Assembly: GCA_016713535.1 (NCBI GenBank)
Contig: JADJOY010000041.1
Span: 1 to 64,000 of the forward strand
Length of the DNA: 64,000 nt
Source: JADJOY01 sp016713535 [NCBI: Deltaproteobacteria bacterium]
GTDB lineage: Bacteria; JADJOY01
Direction of reading: 5' to 3'
The notes below the pieces were generated by a model that was not told the origin of the DNA, did no database searches, and saw nothing but the letters and a program-made list of their open reading frames with translations. Made by a program: the position numbers and the translations under genes. How positions within the stretch are numbered: the stretch's first letter is position 1; every line of letters begins with the position of its first letter. Positions 32,339 to 40,600 of this stretch are shown in pieces.

Positions 32339-33934
32339 TCAAAGCCCGTAGGGGAGGGTGCGATTCGAGTAGTAGAGCAGCAAGCCGGGATCGGTGGGGA
32401 AGACGCGGTCGCCTCGGCGCGTGGCGGGCGGCGTGGTGTGGTAGACGCCGAAGAGCTTGAGCCCTTCGCTCACCACCGCCTGTGCGTCCCAGCCCAGGCG
32501 CTCCTCTCCGTAGCGGACCTTCTCCTCCTTCACGAGCTTCTTGAGCTTGGCCAGCAGGCGCTCGGTGCGCGTGTGGACCTCGAGGAGCGGGAAGCCCTCG
32601 CTCTGTAGCGCGCTCTCACGCAGCAGGCGGTAGAGATCGAGCTTCGGATGTCTTTCCTTGCACATCTGGAAGAGCACCGCCGCCAGCAGGTGCGTTGCGA
32701 GCAGGGTGTTGTCCCTCGCGAAGGTGCGCATCACCGCGTCGCCGAGCTCGCGCGTGTACTCGGCGTCGCGCGCCTCGTCAGGGTGCACCTCGCCGTTCGA
32801 CATGACGTAGCGCGAGATGTCGATGGGGCGACCGCGGTGGTCGACGCTCGTGCCGTCGGGCAGAACGCGGTTGCCGAACGGGTCGAGCGGCTCCGAGAAC
32901 GTCACGTAGATCCGTGAATCGAGGCTGATCAAGCTGCGCAGGAAGTTGAGGATCCGGCCCGGCTTCGAGAACTCGTCGTCGGTGATGATGTAGCGCGCCT
33001 TGCCGGCTTCCTTGAGGCTGTCCTCGATGAGGGTCTCGGCCTCCAGCACCAGGGAGTACGAGAGCGTGCAGGGCACGACGAAGATCTTCGGCTTCTTTTT
33101 GCGGTTGCGCAGGTTGTTCTGGTACGCGAGCACTCCGGTGCCGAGGAGGCCGAGCTTGAGCTTGCGCTCCAGCGCGCCCGAGCGGCTGCGGGTCCCACCC
33201 GGGAAGAACAGGTTGTGGATCCCCATCTCGAGGGTGTAGGTCGCGTACTCCTTGAGCGTGTCCTTGTAGAGGTCGTCGCGCTTGAGGCGGTCGACCTTGT
33301 ACGCGCCCAGGTTGTGCATGAAGTAGCCGATGATCGGGTTGGTGAAGAGGTTGAGCCCGGCGCCGTACGTGAAAGGCGGCAGCCCGACCTTGAAGAGCGA
33401 GTAGCCGATCACCGGTGAGTCCATGTTGCTCAGGTGGGTAGGCACCAGGATGACGGTGCCGATCTCGATGAGCTTGGAGATCGTGTCGAGCTCGCCGCGC
33501 ACGATCAGGTGGTCGTCCAGGCTCGCGAGGCTGTCGAAGCCCGAGAGCAGCCGGGTCGGCGACATGGTGTTGAGCAGACCCGAGAGCGCGTACGGGATCA
33601 CCTTGGTCGCGACCCGGTACACCTTGGGGTCGAAGTTGCCGATGATCTCCTGGAGGTAGCGGTGGATGACGCTGCCGAGGATGTCGCGTAGCTCGCGGTC
33701 CGACGCCCGCGAGAGCCGCTTCGAGACGCCTTTCCAGAACGCGGCGTCGGACTTCCAGGTCGGGCTCGATCGGTGGGTATCGAGCCGGCGGCGCTCGTGG
33801 TAGAGCGCGTCGTTCACGACCGTGGCCAGATCGAAGTTCGGGTCACGCTCGGTGAGGGCGTCTTTCGCCGCCAGCACGCGGGATTGGACCTCGATCAGGA
33901 CCGCTTCCTTCTCGGCAGGTGAAAGTGCGCGCAT
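32339..33934 (-). CDS. Glycerol-3-phosphate acyltransferase, PlsB/PlsC family
   Basis: The protein has 531 residues. ATG 33934 follows GAGGAG by 7 bases; further-upstream starts lack a site and encode low-complexity Arg/Ser. Acyltransferase motif I H-x4-D is in PTHLSNMDSPVIG, followed by YGAGLNLFTNPIIG and motif III FFPGGTRSRSGALE, with a long helical C-terminus. It transfers a fatty acyl group to position 1 of glycerol-3-phosphate (or to a lysophosphatidate-like acceptor). The following genes supply the acceptor (gpsA) and a phosphatidate phosphatase-like enzyme, so the cluster covers glycerolipid entry. Membrane-associated by family. Confidence 0.88.
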   Translation of the reverse strand: MRALSPAEKEAVLIEVQSRVLAAKDALTERDPNFDLATVVNDALYHERRRLDTHRSSPTWKSDAAFWKGVSKRLSRASDRELRDILGSVIHRYLQEIIGNFDPKVYRVATKVIPYALSGLLNTMSPTRLLSGFDSLASLDDHLIVRGELDTISKLIEIGTVILVPTHLSNMDSPVIGYSLFKVGLPPFTYGAGLNLFTNPIIGYFMHNLGAYKVDRLKRDDLYKDTLKEYATYTLEMGIHNLFFPGGTRSRSGALERKLKLGLLGTGVLAYQNNLRNRKKKPKIFVVPCTLSYSLVLEAETLIEDSLKEAGKARYIITDDEFSKPGRILNFLRSLISLDSRIYVTFSEPLDPFGNRVLPDGTSVDHRGRPIDISRYVMSNGEVHPDEARDAEYTRELGDAVMRTFARDNTLLATHLLAAVLFQMCKERHPKLDLYRLLRESALQSEGFPLLEVHTRTERLLAKLKKLVKEEKVRYGEERLGWDAQAVVSEGLKLFGVYHTTPPATRRGDRVFPTDPGLLLYYSNRTLPYGL

Positions 33935-34067
33935 CGCGGCGCTCCTCGTGGCTCGGGTTGGGAGAGGGGCCCGCGACGGTGGGGCGCGCCGAGCCTCGGA
34001 GCGGCGTTGCCGCGACCTCCCCCGGGGCATAGGATGGCCCGCTCTTCGGCCCGAGGGGAAGCTACAC

Positions 34068-35219
34068 GTGGAATCGTCGTTGATCGATCTGCCCGATGAC
34101 GTGATCGCCATCCGCGACACGGTGCGGCGCTTCGTCTACGAGCAGGTGATCCCGCGCGAGCACGAGATCGAAGAGCAGGCGCTCGTCCCACCCGACATCG
34201 TGCAACGGATGCGCGAGCTCGGGCTCTTCGGGCTCACGATCCCCGAAGCGTACGGGGGGATGGGGCTCGGCTCGCTCGCGTACGCCGTGGTGTCGGGTGA
34301 GATCTCGAAGGCGAACAGTGCGGTCCGCACCTACATCACGGTCAACAACTCGATCGGTTACAAGGCGATCCTCCTGGGCGGCAGCGACCAGCAGCGCCGC
34401 GAGTACCTGCCGCGCCTGGCGCGCGGCGAGTTCCTGACCTCGTTCGCGCTCACCGAGCCGGGCGCCGGGAGCGACGCCCAGGGCATCCAGACCTCCGCCG
34501 TGAGACGCGGCGACCGGTGGATCCTGAACGGCCGCAAGCACTACATCAGCCATGCGCACCGCGCCGAGCTGTTCACCGTGTTCGCGGTGACGGACAAGGA
34601 GAGGCGCGCGCGCGGCGGTATCTCCGCGTTCCTCGTGCCGAAGGGCTCGCCCGGACTCTCGCTCGGCAAGCAACAGGAGATGATGGGGGGACGGGGATCG
34701 CACCCGGGTGAGGTGGTGTTCGAGGACTGCGAGGTGCCGTCCGAGAACCTCCTCGGTGAGGTCGGCTACGGCTTCAAGCTCATCCAGGCGTGCCTGAACG
34801 ACGGTCGCCTGAATCTCGCCGCGTGCGCGATCGGAGCCGCCGAGCGGCTCCTCGAGATGGGCACCGAGTACGCGAAGATCCGGCATGCGTTCGGCGCACC
34901 GATCGGCGCCAACCAGGGCATCCAGTGGATGCTCGCCGACAGCGCCACCGAGCTCGAGGCCGCGCGCGCTGGTGTACGCGACCGCGCGGGCGAAGGACGC
35001 GGAGCGCAACGTCGACCAGGAGTGCGCCATGGCGAAGCTCTTCGCCACCGAGATGGTGAACCGCGTCGCCGATCGGGTGCTCCAGATCCACGGAGGCGCC
35101 GGCTACACGAAGGGCTACCGATCGAACGCTTCTATCGCGACGTGCGCATGCTCACGATCGTGGAGGGCACGAGCGAGATCCAGCGTCGCTCGATCGCCCG
35201 ATTCCTTCTCGGGTTCTGA
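34068..35219 (+). CDS. Acyl-CoA dehydrogenase, short/medium-chain type (compensating indels)
   Basis: GTG 34068 follows GAGGGGAA. The protein has 383 residues. Typical segments: IRDTVRRFVYEQVIPREHEI, FALTEPGAGSDAQGIQT, HYISHAHRAELFTVFAV, FGAPIGANQGIQWMLAD and the catalytic Glu region TIVEGTSEIQRRSIARFLL. Between about 34970 and 35115 the reading frame slips; the adjacent frame reads LVYATARAKDAERNV and VLQIHGGAGYTKGY, exactly the expected sequence. Two compensating indels therefore hide about 48 residues. The enzyme oxidises acyl-CoA with FAD, passing electrons to ETF. Divergent from the plsB-like operon by 133 bases. Confidence 0.9.
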   Translation: MESSLIDLPDDVIAIRDTVRRFVYEQVIPREHEIEEQALVPPDIVQRMRELGLFGLTIPEAYGGMGLGSLAYAVVSGEISKANSAVRTYITVNNSIGYKAILLGGSDQQRREYLPRLARGEFLTSFALTEPGAGSDAQGIQTSAVRRGDRWILNGRKHYISHAHRAELFTVFAVTDKERRARGGISAFLVPKGSPGLSLGKQQEMMGGRGSHPGEVVFEDCEVPSENLLGEVGYGFKLIQACLNDGRLNLAACAIGAAERLLEMGTEYAKIRHAFGAPIGANQGIQWMLADSATELEAARAGVRDRAGEGRGAQRRPGVRHGEALRHRDGEPRRRSGAPDPRRRRLHEGLPIERFYRDVRMLTIVEGTSEIQRRSIARFLLGF

Positions 35220-35254
35220 CTCGGATCCCGAACCCGTCCCGCCCAGGAGCTGCC

Positions 35255-35809
35255 ATGGAGATCGTGCCGACCGAGCTGCCCGGTGTGTTGCTGATCCAGC
35301 CGAGAGTGCACCGCGACGAGCGCGGGTTCTTCCTGGAGAGCTTCCGCGACGACGCGCTGCGCGCCGCGGGCGTCACCGCGCCGTTCGTACAGGGCAACCA
35401 TTCGCGCTCGGTGAAGGGCACCCTGCGGGGCTTGCACTTCCAGGTCCACCCGGGCCAGGCGAAGCTGGTGCGCTGCACGCGTGGCGCGGTGTGGGACGTG
35501 GTGGTCGACATCCGCCCGCGCTCGGCGACGTTCGGGCGCTGGATGTCGCAGCTCCTCGACGACGAAGGGCATCAGCAGCTCTTCATCCCGGTCGGTTTCG
35601 CGCACGGCTTCTGTGTCCTCTCCGACGAGGCGGACTTCATCTATCGGGTGAGCAATTACTACGACCCGGCGACCGAGTCCGGGATCGCGTGGGACGATCC
35701 CGATCTCGCGATCCCGTGGCCCGACCCCAAGCCGATCCTTTCCAAGCGCGACCTCGGCTTGCCACGCCTCACCGAGGTCAAGGACCGGCTTCCGGACGTG
35801 GCGGTCTGA
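35255..35809 (+). CDS. rfbC: dTDP-4-dehydrorhamnose 3,5-epimerase
   Basis: The protein has 184 residues, full family length. Signature blocks: RVHRDERGFFLESF, QGNHSRSVKGTLRGLHFQ (catalytic His in RGLHFQ), KLVRCTRGAVWDVVVDIR, FIPVGFAHGFCVLSDEADF and YYDPATESGIAWDDPDLAIPWP. It is the cupin-fold third enzyme of dTDP-L-rhamnose synthesis for cell-surface polysaccharide. No other rml gene is in the window, so the pathway is split. It starts 35 bases after the acyl-CoA dehydrogenase with AGGAG before the ATG. Confidence 0.96.
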   Translation: MEIVPTELPGVLLIQPRVHRDERGFFLESFRDDALRAAGVTAPFVQGNHSRSVKGTLRGLHFQVHPGQAKLVRCTRGAVWDVVVDIRPRSATFGRWMSQLLDDEGHQQLFIPVGFAHGFCVLSDEADFIYRVSNYYDPATESGIAWDDPDLAIPWPDPKPILSKRDLGLPRLTEVKDRLPDVAV

Positions 35810-35845
35810 GCGAGCGCTCGGGGCGCGAGAAGCGGAGCGCTGCGG

Positions 35846-36301
35846 ATGCTGCTCGTGCTCGCCCGACACGGCGAGGCGCTCGACGCGTCGAGCGATCGGC
35901 TCCGCCCACTCAGCGCCGGAGGGCGCCAGGACGTCGAGCGCGTCGCGAGCGTGATCGCGGCCCAGGGCGTGCGGGTGACGCGAGTGATCCACAGCGGCCG
36001 GTCGCGTGCCGCGCAGACCGCGGAGATCTGGGCGCGCCGGGTCGCGCCAGGCGTGAGCCTCGAGATCGATCCGCGCCTCGACCCCGACGAGGATCCGGCT
36101 CCGGTCGCCGCGTGGCTCGCACACGTGAGCACCGACATCTTGCTGGTCGGCCATCTGCCGAGCTTGCCTCGCCTCGCCGGACGGCTGCTGCGCGGCGCGA
36201 ACGAGGCGCCGCCGTTCGCGAGCTTCCGCCCCGGAACGGCGCTGTTGCTCGAACGCGGACCTTCCGGGACCTGGCGCCGCTCGGTACAGGTCGACCCGTG
36301 A
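35846..36301 (+). CDS. sixA: SixA-type phosphohistidine phosphatase
   Basis: The protein has 151 residues. The catalytic RHG motif is at the N-terminus (LLVLARHGEALD, His8), with the second His in LLVGHLPSLPRLAG and the conserved RSRAAQTAEIW block. SixA removes phosphate from His residues of HPt domains or phosphotransferase proteins. It lies 36 bases after rfbC. A target could be the HPt-bearing hybrid kinase encoded at 9.8 kb, but nothing links them besides both being in the window. Confidence 0.88.
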   Translation: MLLVLARHGEALDASSDRLRPLSAGGRQDVERVASVIAAQGVRVTRVIHSGRSRAAQTAEIWARRVAPGVSLEIDPRLDPDEDPAPVAAWLAHVSTDILLVGHLPSLPRLAGRLLRGANEAPPFASFRPGTALLLERGPSGTWRRSVQVDP

Positions 36302-36366
36302 ACCCACGTCACGTGGGAACGATCGACCGAGCGAGCGGGTGAGGGGGGCCGCCGCGAGGCGGTGGC

Positions 36367-37167
36367 TCAGTTCACGGGCGTCGCGCTCAGGCGCTCGAAT
36401 CGGATCACGCGCTTGCCGATGGTGCGCTGGTCCGCGAGGTCGAGCGCGCCGGTCTTGATCGAGCCGCTCCACTCCGCCTCGACGAAGCTCGAGCTGTTCT
36501 GCAGGTCGACGCGGGTCTTGAGGATCCGCGCGCTCGTCGGATCGACGAAGACGGTCCATCGGTCGGCGGGGGTCGCGCCCGCATCCGCGCGGAAACCGAG
36601 CGAGAGCGCCACGGCGGGGCGGCCGTCGGGCAAGGTGACCGGGCCCTTCTCCGCGAGGCGCACGCCCGGATCGTGGAGCTGAAACGGCAGCAACAGCCAG
36701 AACGAGTCGTTGTTGATTCGCTCGACCACGCGGCGCACCAGCTCGGGCGACTGCTGCTCACCGTTCACGCGCACGTCGCCGGTTCGCCGGATGCGGTCGA
36801 CCCTGGCCGCGAGCCGGCCCGGTGGGAGCGTGAGGCCGATCGCCTTCCACGAGCGGGTCTGATCGTCGAGGAAGGGTGAGCGCGCGAACGTCATCGCGTC
36901 GGTTTCGTACAGACACGGTCCACCCGCGAGCGCCATGACGTGGTGGAAGCGCGCCTTCTCGGCGCCGTCCTCGTAGCTCACGAAATCGAACGCCAGCGTC
37001 CGCGTCCGCTCGAAGGCGTCGTGCCCGCCGTAGGCGGCGGCGACTCGTTCGGCCCAGTGCTCGCCGCTCGCCGCGCCCGGCTCGCGCTTCTGGCATGCGA
37101 TCCCCGCGGCCAGCACCGCGGCCAGTAGCACGATGATCCCGATCCGTTCGGCTCTCCGACTCGCCAT
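36367..37167 (-). CDS. Exported lipoprotein of unknown function
   Basis: The protein has 266 residues from ATG 37167, preceded by GAGGAGTACGAGGA. The signal ends at lipobox AAGIAC. The mature part is beta-rich, alternating short strands with loops (RTRTLAFDFVSYEDGAEKAR, RFHHVMALAGGPCLYETDAM, DRWTVFVDPTSARILKTRVD, KRVIRFERLSA). This layout resembles the half-barrel folds of LolA/LolB-like or outer-membrane lipoprotein-sorting proteins, but no motif proves it. It is 30 bases downstream of the DsbD-like gene on the same strand and likely cotranscribed. Confidence 0.6.
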   Translation of the reverse strand: MASRRAERIGIIVLLAAVLAAGIACQKREPGAASGEHWAERVAAAYGGHDAFERTRTLAFDFVSYEDGAEKARFHHVMALAGGPCLYETDAMTFARSPFLDDQTRSWKAIGLTLPPGRLAARVDRIRRTGDVRVNGEQQSPELVRRVVERINNDSFWLLLPFQLHDPGVRLAEKGPVTLPDGRPAVALSLGFRADAGATPADRWTVFVDPTSARILKTRVDLQNSSSFVEAEWSGSIKTGALDLADQRTIGKRVIRFERLSATPVN

Positions 37168-37196
37168 TCCTCGTACTCCTCTCGGCGCCACCGTCC

Positions 37197-38345
37197 TCAC
37201 CACCGTAGCCGCTCGGGCGCCGCGAGCAACAGGATCCCGAGCACGAGCACCACGAGGCCGCTCACCAGCTTCAGCCATCGTCCGCCGGTCGTGTCGAGCT
37301 TGCGACGGCTCAACGTGATCGTGACCAGCGCGACCATCAGCGTGTCGTCGGCGACGTAAGCGACGTTGTAGAGGACCAGATAGGCGTAGCGCGCGAGCGG
37401 ATCGAGCGCCTGAAGTCCCAGGATCTGCGTGTAGAGCGCGGGCAGCCCCGCGGTGCACAGCAGTTCCACGACGTTTACCAGAACCGCGAGAACGAAGGCG
37501 CCGGCGAGCGCCGGGCCGAGGGCCTCGGCGTTCACGATCTTACGCACCCGGGTGTAGATGCCGGGCTTCGCCGCCTCCGGAATGCTGAGCGAGGGCCCAC
37601 GTCCGAACGCGACGGCGTCCTTGACGTGGATGGTCCCGATCGCGAGCGCGATCACACCGAGCGCCACCTGCACCGCGCGCGACAGGCCGACCAGCAGGAA
37701 CACGTTCAGCCACGCGGCCATGAACGCAAAGTAGGCGAGTCCGCTCACCATCACGAAGGTGCCTGCGATCAGCACGATCCTGCGCCTGTCCCGGAGGTTC
37801 ACCAGGATCGAGAGCAGGAACAGGAGCACCCACATCGCGCACGGGTTGAACCCGTCGACCAGCCCCAGCACCACCGTGAAGAGCGGGAGCCCGAGGTCCT
37901 CCACTCGGACGCGCCCCAGCCCGATCACGTCGACGCCAGTGTCCTCCGAGCGCTCGTCGTCGAGGCCCGCCACCAGCGCTTCGATGCGGCGGCCGGTCGT
38001 GATGGCGTCGTCGAAGCCGACCCACACCGTCCCGCACATCGCGAAGGTCGGCACGCTGACTCCTGCGAAGCGCTCCCGGGCAGCGAGCGCACGCAGCGAG
38101 TCGAGAGCGTCGCGCTCGTGCTCCACGTCGTGCACCACCACCTCGATCCCCGGCTGGAGTCGCCGCAGATCGGCGAGGAAGCGACGTGCCTCCTCGCAGT
38201 GGGGGCACCCGGCCCTACTCCAGACTTCGATCCGCTCGCAGCGCGCCGCGTTCGCCGGAGAAGCCGCGAGCGCCCAGCTCAAGACGCTGGCCAGCGCGAG
38301 CCATCCCCAGCGCGAACGGTGTCCGAGCCGCGAGGTCCGCCTCAG
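37197..38345 (-). CDS. Thioredoxin/glutaredoxin domain fused to DsbD/CcdA-like membrane domain
   Basis: A signal-like stretch (WLALASVLSWALAASPANA) is followed by a redox domain with CPHC in SRAGCPHCEEARRFL, then about six membrane helices. Cys lies in GLVDGFNPCAMWVLLF and in VELLCTAGLPALYT, the two-Cys arrangement of DsbD/CcdA electron carriers. It would move reducing power across the inner membrane to a periplasmic thioredoxin-like partner, for example for cytochrome c maturation; ccsA/hemX lies nearby. No ATG, GTG or TTG with a ribosome site precedes the signal. The only in-phase coupled option is CTG 38345, which overlaps the upstream stop as CTGA. Start uncertain. Confidence 0.75.
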   Translation of the reverse strand: MRRTSRLGHRSRWGWLALASVLSWALAASPANAARCERIEVWSRAGCPHCEEARRFLADLRRLQPGIEVVVHDVEHERDALDSLRALAARERFAGVSVPTFAMCGTVWVGFDDAITTGRRIEALVAGLDDERSEDTGVDVIGLGRVRVEDLGLPLFTVVLGLVDGFNPCAMWVLLFLLSILVNLRDRRRIVLIAGTFVMVSGLAYFAFMAAWLNVFLLVGLSRAVQVALGVIALAIGTIHVKDAVAFGRGPSLSIPEAAKPGIYTRVRKIVNAEALGPALAGAFVLAVLVNVVELLCTAGLPALYTQILGLQALDPLARYAYLVLYNVAYVADDTLMVALVTITLSRRKLDTTGGRWLKLVSGLVVLVLGILLLAAPERLRW

Positions 38346-39598
38346 CTCGTCGGTCCGGAGCCGCGCCGGTCCTTCCGACGTTTCAGATCGAGCGCCGTTC
38401 GCAGACCCTTGGTGCGGATGGTGTGGATCGCCAGGGACGCCTTCGTCATCCGGAAGAATCGATGCCCGTGGCGCGCCAGCGCGCGCTCGTCGAGGTGGAT
38501 ACCGAGCCCCGGCTCCTGAGGTACTGCGATGGTGCCATCGGGGGCGACCTCGATCGGCTGGGCCAAGATCCCGTCGCGCCCCGCCGGGGTCCACCCGGGT
38601 GGCTCGAACGGGTACTCCAGCACGTGGCGCTCCGGGTGGGCCGCGAAGGCGTGGAGGTTGACCAGCAGCCCGATCCCGTTGGTCCAGGTGTGGGGCGAGA
38701 ACGAGAGTCCTTCGATCCTGCATTGGGCGAGCACCCGTCGGCTCGTCTCGAGCCCCCCGCAGAACATCGCGTAGGGCTGGTAGAGATCGAGCGAGCCGCG
38801 CTCGAACGCCGTGCGGACGTCGTGCCACCCCGAGAGCAGCTCGCCACCGGCGATCGGGGTGGTGGTCGACTTGCGGAGCTGGGCGAGCCCCTCGTAGTCG
38901 TGCATCTCGAGCGGCTCTTCGAGCCACGCCACCTCGAGCGGTTCGATCGCACGCGCGAAGCGCGTGGCGCGCTCGAGGTCCCAGAGCGGCGCGTCGTCGA
39001 TCAGCGCGACCCGCCATCCCTGGTTGGCGTCGACCGCGATGGTGAAGCCGGAGCCGAGGTGGCGGCGCGCCGCCTCGACGATCGCCAGGTCCTCGCGCTC
39101 GTCGAACGAGTGCACACGTAGCTTCACCGCGGTGATGCCCATGTCGCGGATGCGGTCGAGGTAGGCCAGGCGCTCGGGGATCGGCCGCACGCTGCCGGTG
39201 GAGGCGTATACGGGCACGCGCTCGACCGGACCGATCTCGGGGTTGATCAGGCGGTAGACCGGCTTGCCCTCGAGCTTTCCCCGGATGTCCCAGAACGCCG
39301 GCTCGATCCACCAGTTGTGCCAGCCGAGAAACGACGCCTCGGTGAGGCGCTGGCGGATCTCGCTCAGATTGGTCGCGTCGGCCCCGATCAGATACGGGCC
39401 GAGAAGCGAACCGAGCCCCTCCCGTTCCCGCTCGAACGCGGTTCCCGCGCTGACGCCGACGATGCCGTCGTCGGTGGTCAGCCGGATCAGGGTCATCCGG
39501 TTCTGGGTCTGGGGGTAGCCCGGGATCCAGGACGGATGGAACGGCTCGTCGAGTGGGATCTCGACGTGGAAAAGCTCGACACGGGCGATTCGGCTCAC
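38342..39598 (-). CDS. Enolase superfamily enzyme, mandelate racemase/muconate lactonizing type
   Basis: The protein has 418 residues from GTG 39598. The N-terminal capping domain begins RIARVELFHVEIPLDEPFHP. The barrel carries the general base region AVKLRVHSFDE (K-x-R), the first metal Asp in IAVDANQGWR, the second ligand in WLEEPLEMHD, the third in AGGELLSG, and a C-terminal catalytic His in FSPHTWTNGIG. Mg-dependent proton abstraction alpha to a carboxylate (racemase or sugar-acid dehydratase) is the family reaction; the His placement fits the mandelate racemase subgroup. Substrate unknown. The stop overlaps the redox gene that follows. Confidence 0.87.
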   Translation of the reverse strand: MSRIARVELFHVEIPLDEPFHPSWIPGYPQTQNRMTLIRLTTDDGIVGVSAGTAFEREREGLGSLLGPYLIGADATNLSEIRQRLTEASFLGWHNWWIEPAFWDIRGKLEGKPVYRLINPEIGPVERVPVYASTGSVRPIPERLAYLDRIRDMGITAVKLRVHSFDEREDLAIVEAARRHLGSGFTIAVDANQGWRVALIDDAPLWDLERATRFARAIEPLEVAWLEEPLEMHDYEGLAQLRKSTTTPIAGGELLSGWHDVRTAFERGSLDLYQPYAMFCGGLETSRRVLAQCRIEGLSFSPHTWTNGIGLLVNLHAFAAHPERHVLEYPFEPPGWTPAGRDGILAQPIEVAPDGTIAVPQEPGLGIHLDERALARHGHRFFRMTKASLAIHTIRTKGLRTALDLKRRKDRRGSGPTS

Positions 39599-39751
39599 GG
39601 TACCTCGCGTTGGCGGCTCGAGCCGCCGTTTCTCTCACGTCGGTCCTGCACGCGCAACGATTTCGGTAAGCTCGCGCAGCGCTCGTGAGGGAGCTTGCGG
39701 CATGGATTATGCTCGGCACGACGCTCGTCGCCGCGTCAGGAGCCCTCCCGG

Positions 39752-40573
39752 ATGCACGAGTTCTTGCTGGCGGTCACCGCTGCCGTCTACTTCGGCAGCA
39801 CCGTGGCCTACCTCGGTTATCTCCTCGTGGGCGCGCGCCCGCAGACGGCGCGCGTGGCGCGGATCGCGTTTGCGGTGGGGCTGGCGCTGCACTCGGCGGC
39901 GATCGCGGTGCGCTGCTCACACGGCCTGCCACCCACGATCTCGGCGGCCGACACGCTGAGCTTCTATGGCTGGGCGCTGGTGACGGGCTTCCTGGTGGTG
40001 CAGCTTCGCTATCCGCTACCCACGGTGGGCTCGTTCCTGAGCCCGCTGGTGTGCCTCCTCGTCCTCATGTCGCTCGCGCTCCCCAAGCCGATCACGCCGC
40101 TCGACCCGAAGTTCGCGACGATCTGGTTCCCGGTGCACGTCACGCTCGCGGTGGCCGGCGACGTCGCTTTCGTGCTGGCGGCCGCGGTCGGGCTCATGTA
40201 CCTGATCCGTGAGACCTCGCTGAAGACCAAGCACATCTCGCCGGTCATCGACCGCTTGCCGAGTCTCGACCTTCTCGATCGCATCAACTACCGTCTCATC
40301 ACGGTCGGCTTCTCGCTGCTCACCCTCGGCATGTTGACCGGTGGGCTGTGGATCTTCCTGGATCCCAAGCTCAAGGCTGCGGTGCACGACCCCAAGATCC
40401 TGTGGACCGTCTCCACCTGGGTGCTCTATGCCGTGCTGCTCAACGGTCGCGCGCTGGTGGGGCTGCGGGGACGCAAGGCGGCGCTGATGTCGGTGGCGGG
40501 ATTCGCGATGGTCGTGGTGACGTTCGTCGGTGTGAACCTCCTCGGCCAGGGATTCCACTCCTTCCGCCAGTAA
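39752..40573 (+). CDS. ccsA: CcsA/HemX-family inner membrane protein
   Basis: The protein has 273 residues with eight hydrophobic segments. It resembles the CcsA/ResC/HemX family: LGYLLVGARPQTARVARIAF, KPITPLDPKFATIWFPVHVT, LAVAGDVAFVLAAAVGLMYL, PSLDLLDRINYRLITVGFSL and a C-terminal GQGFHSF. His residues in PVHVT and GFHSF could be haem ligands. CcsA members deliver haem for cytochrome c synthesis; HemX members tune glutamyl-tRNA reductase level. Being 28 bases upstream of hemA, either role fits. The classical Trp-rich WGxxWxWD block is not obvious, which leans to HemX. Confidence 0.8.
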   Translation: MHEFLLAVTAAVYFGSTVAYLGYLLVGARPQTARVARIAFAVGLALHSAAIAVRCSHGLPPTISAADTLSFYGWALVTGFLVVQLRYPLPTVGSFLSPLVCLLVLMSLALPKPITPLDPKFATIWFPVHVTLAVAGDVAFVLAAAVGLMYLIRETSLKTKHISPVIDRLPSLDLLDRINYRLITVGFSLLTLGMLTGGLWIFLDPKLKAAVHDPKILWTVSTWVLYAVLLNGRALVGLRGRKAALMSVAGFAMVVVTFVGVNLLGQGFHSFRQ

Positions 40574-40600
40574 CCCGGGATCGGATAGCGCGTCGTCACC

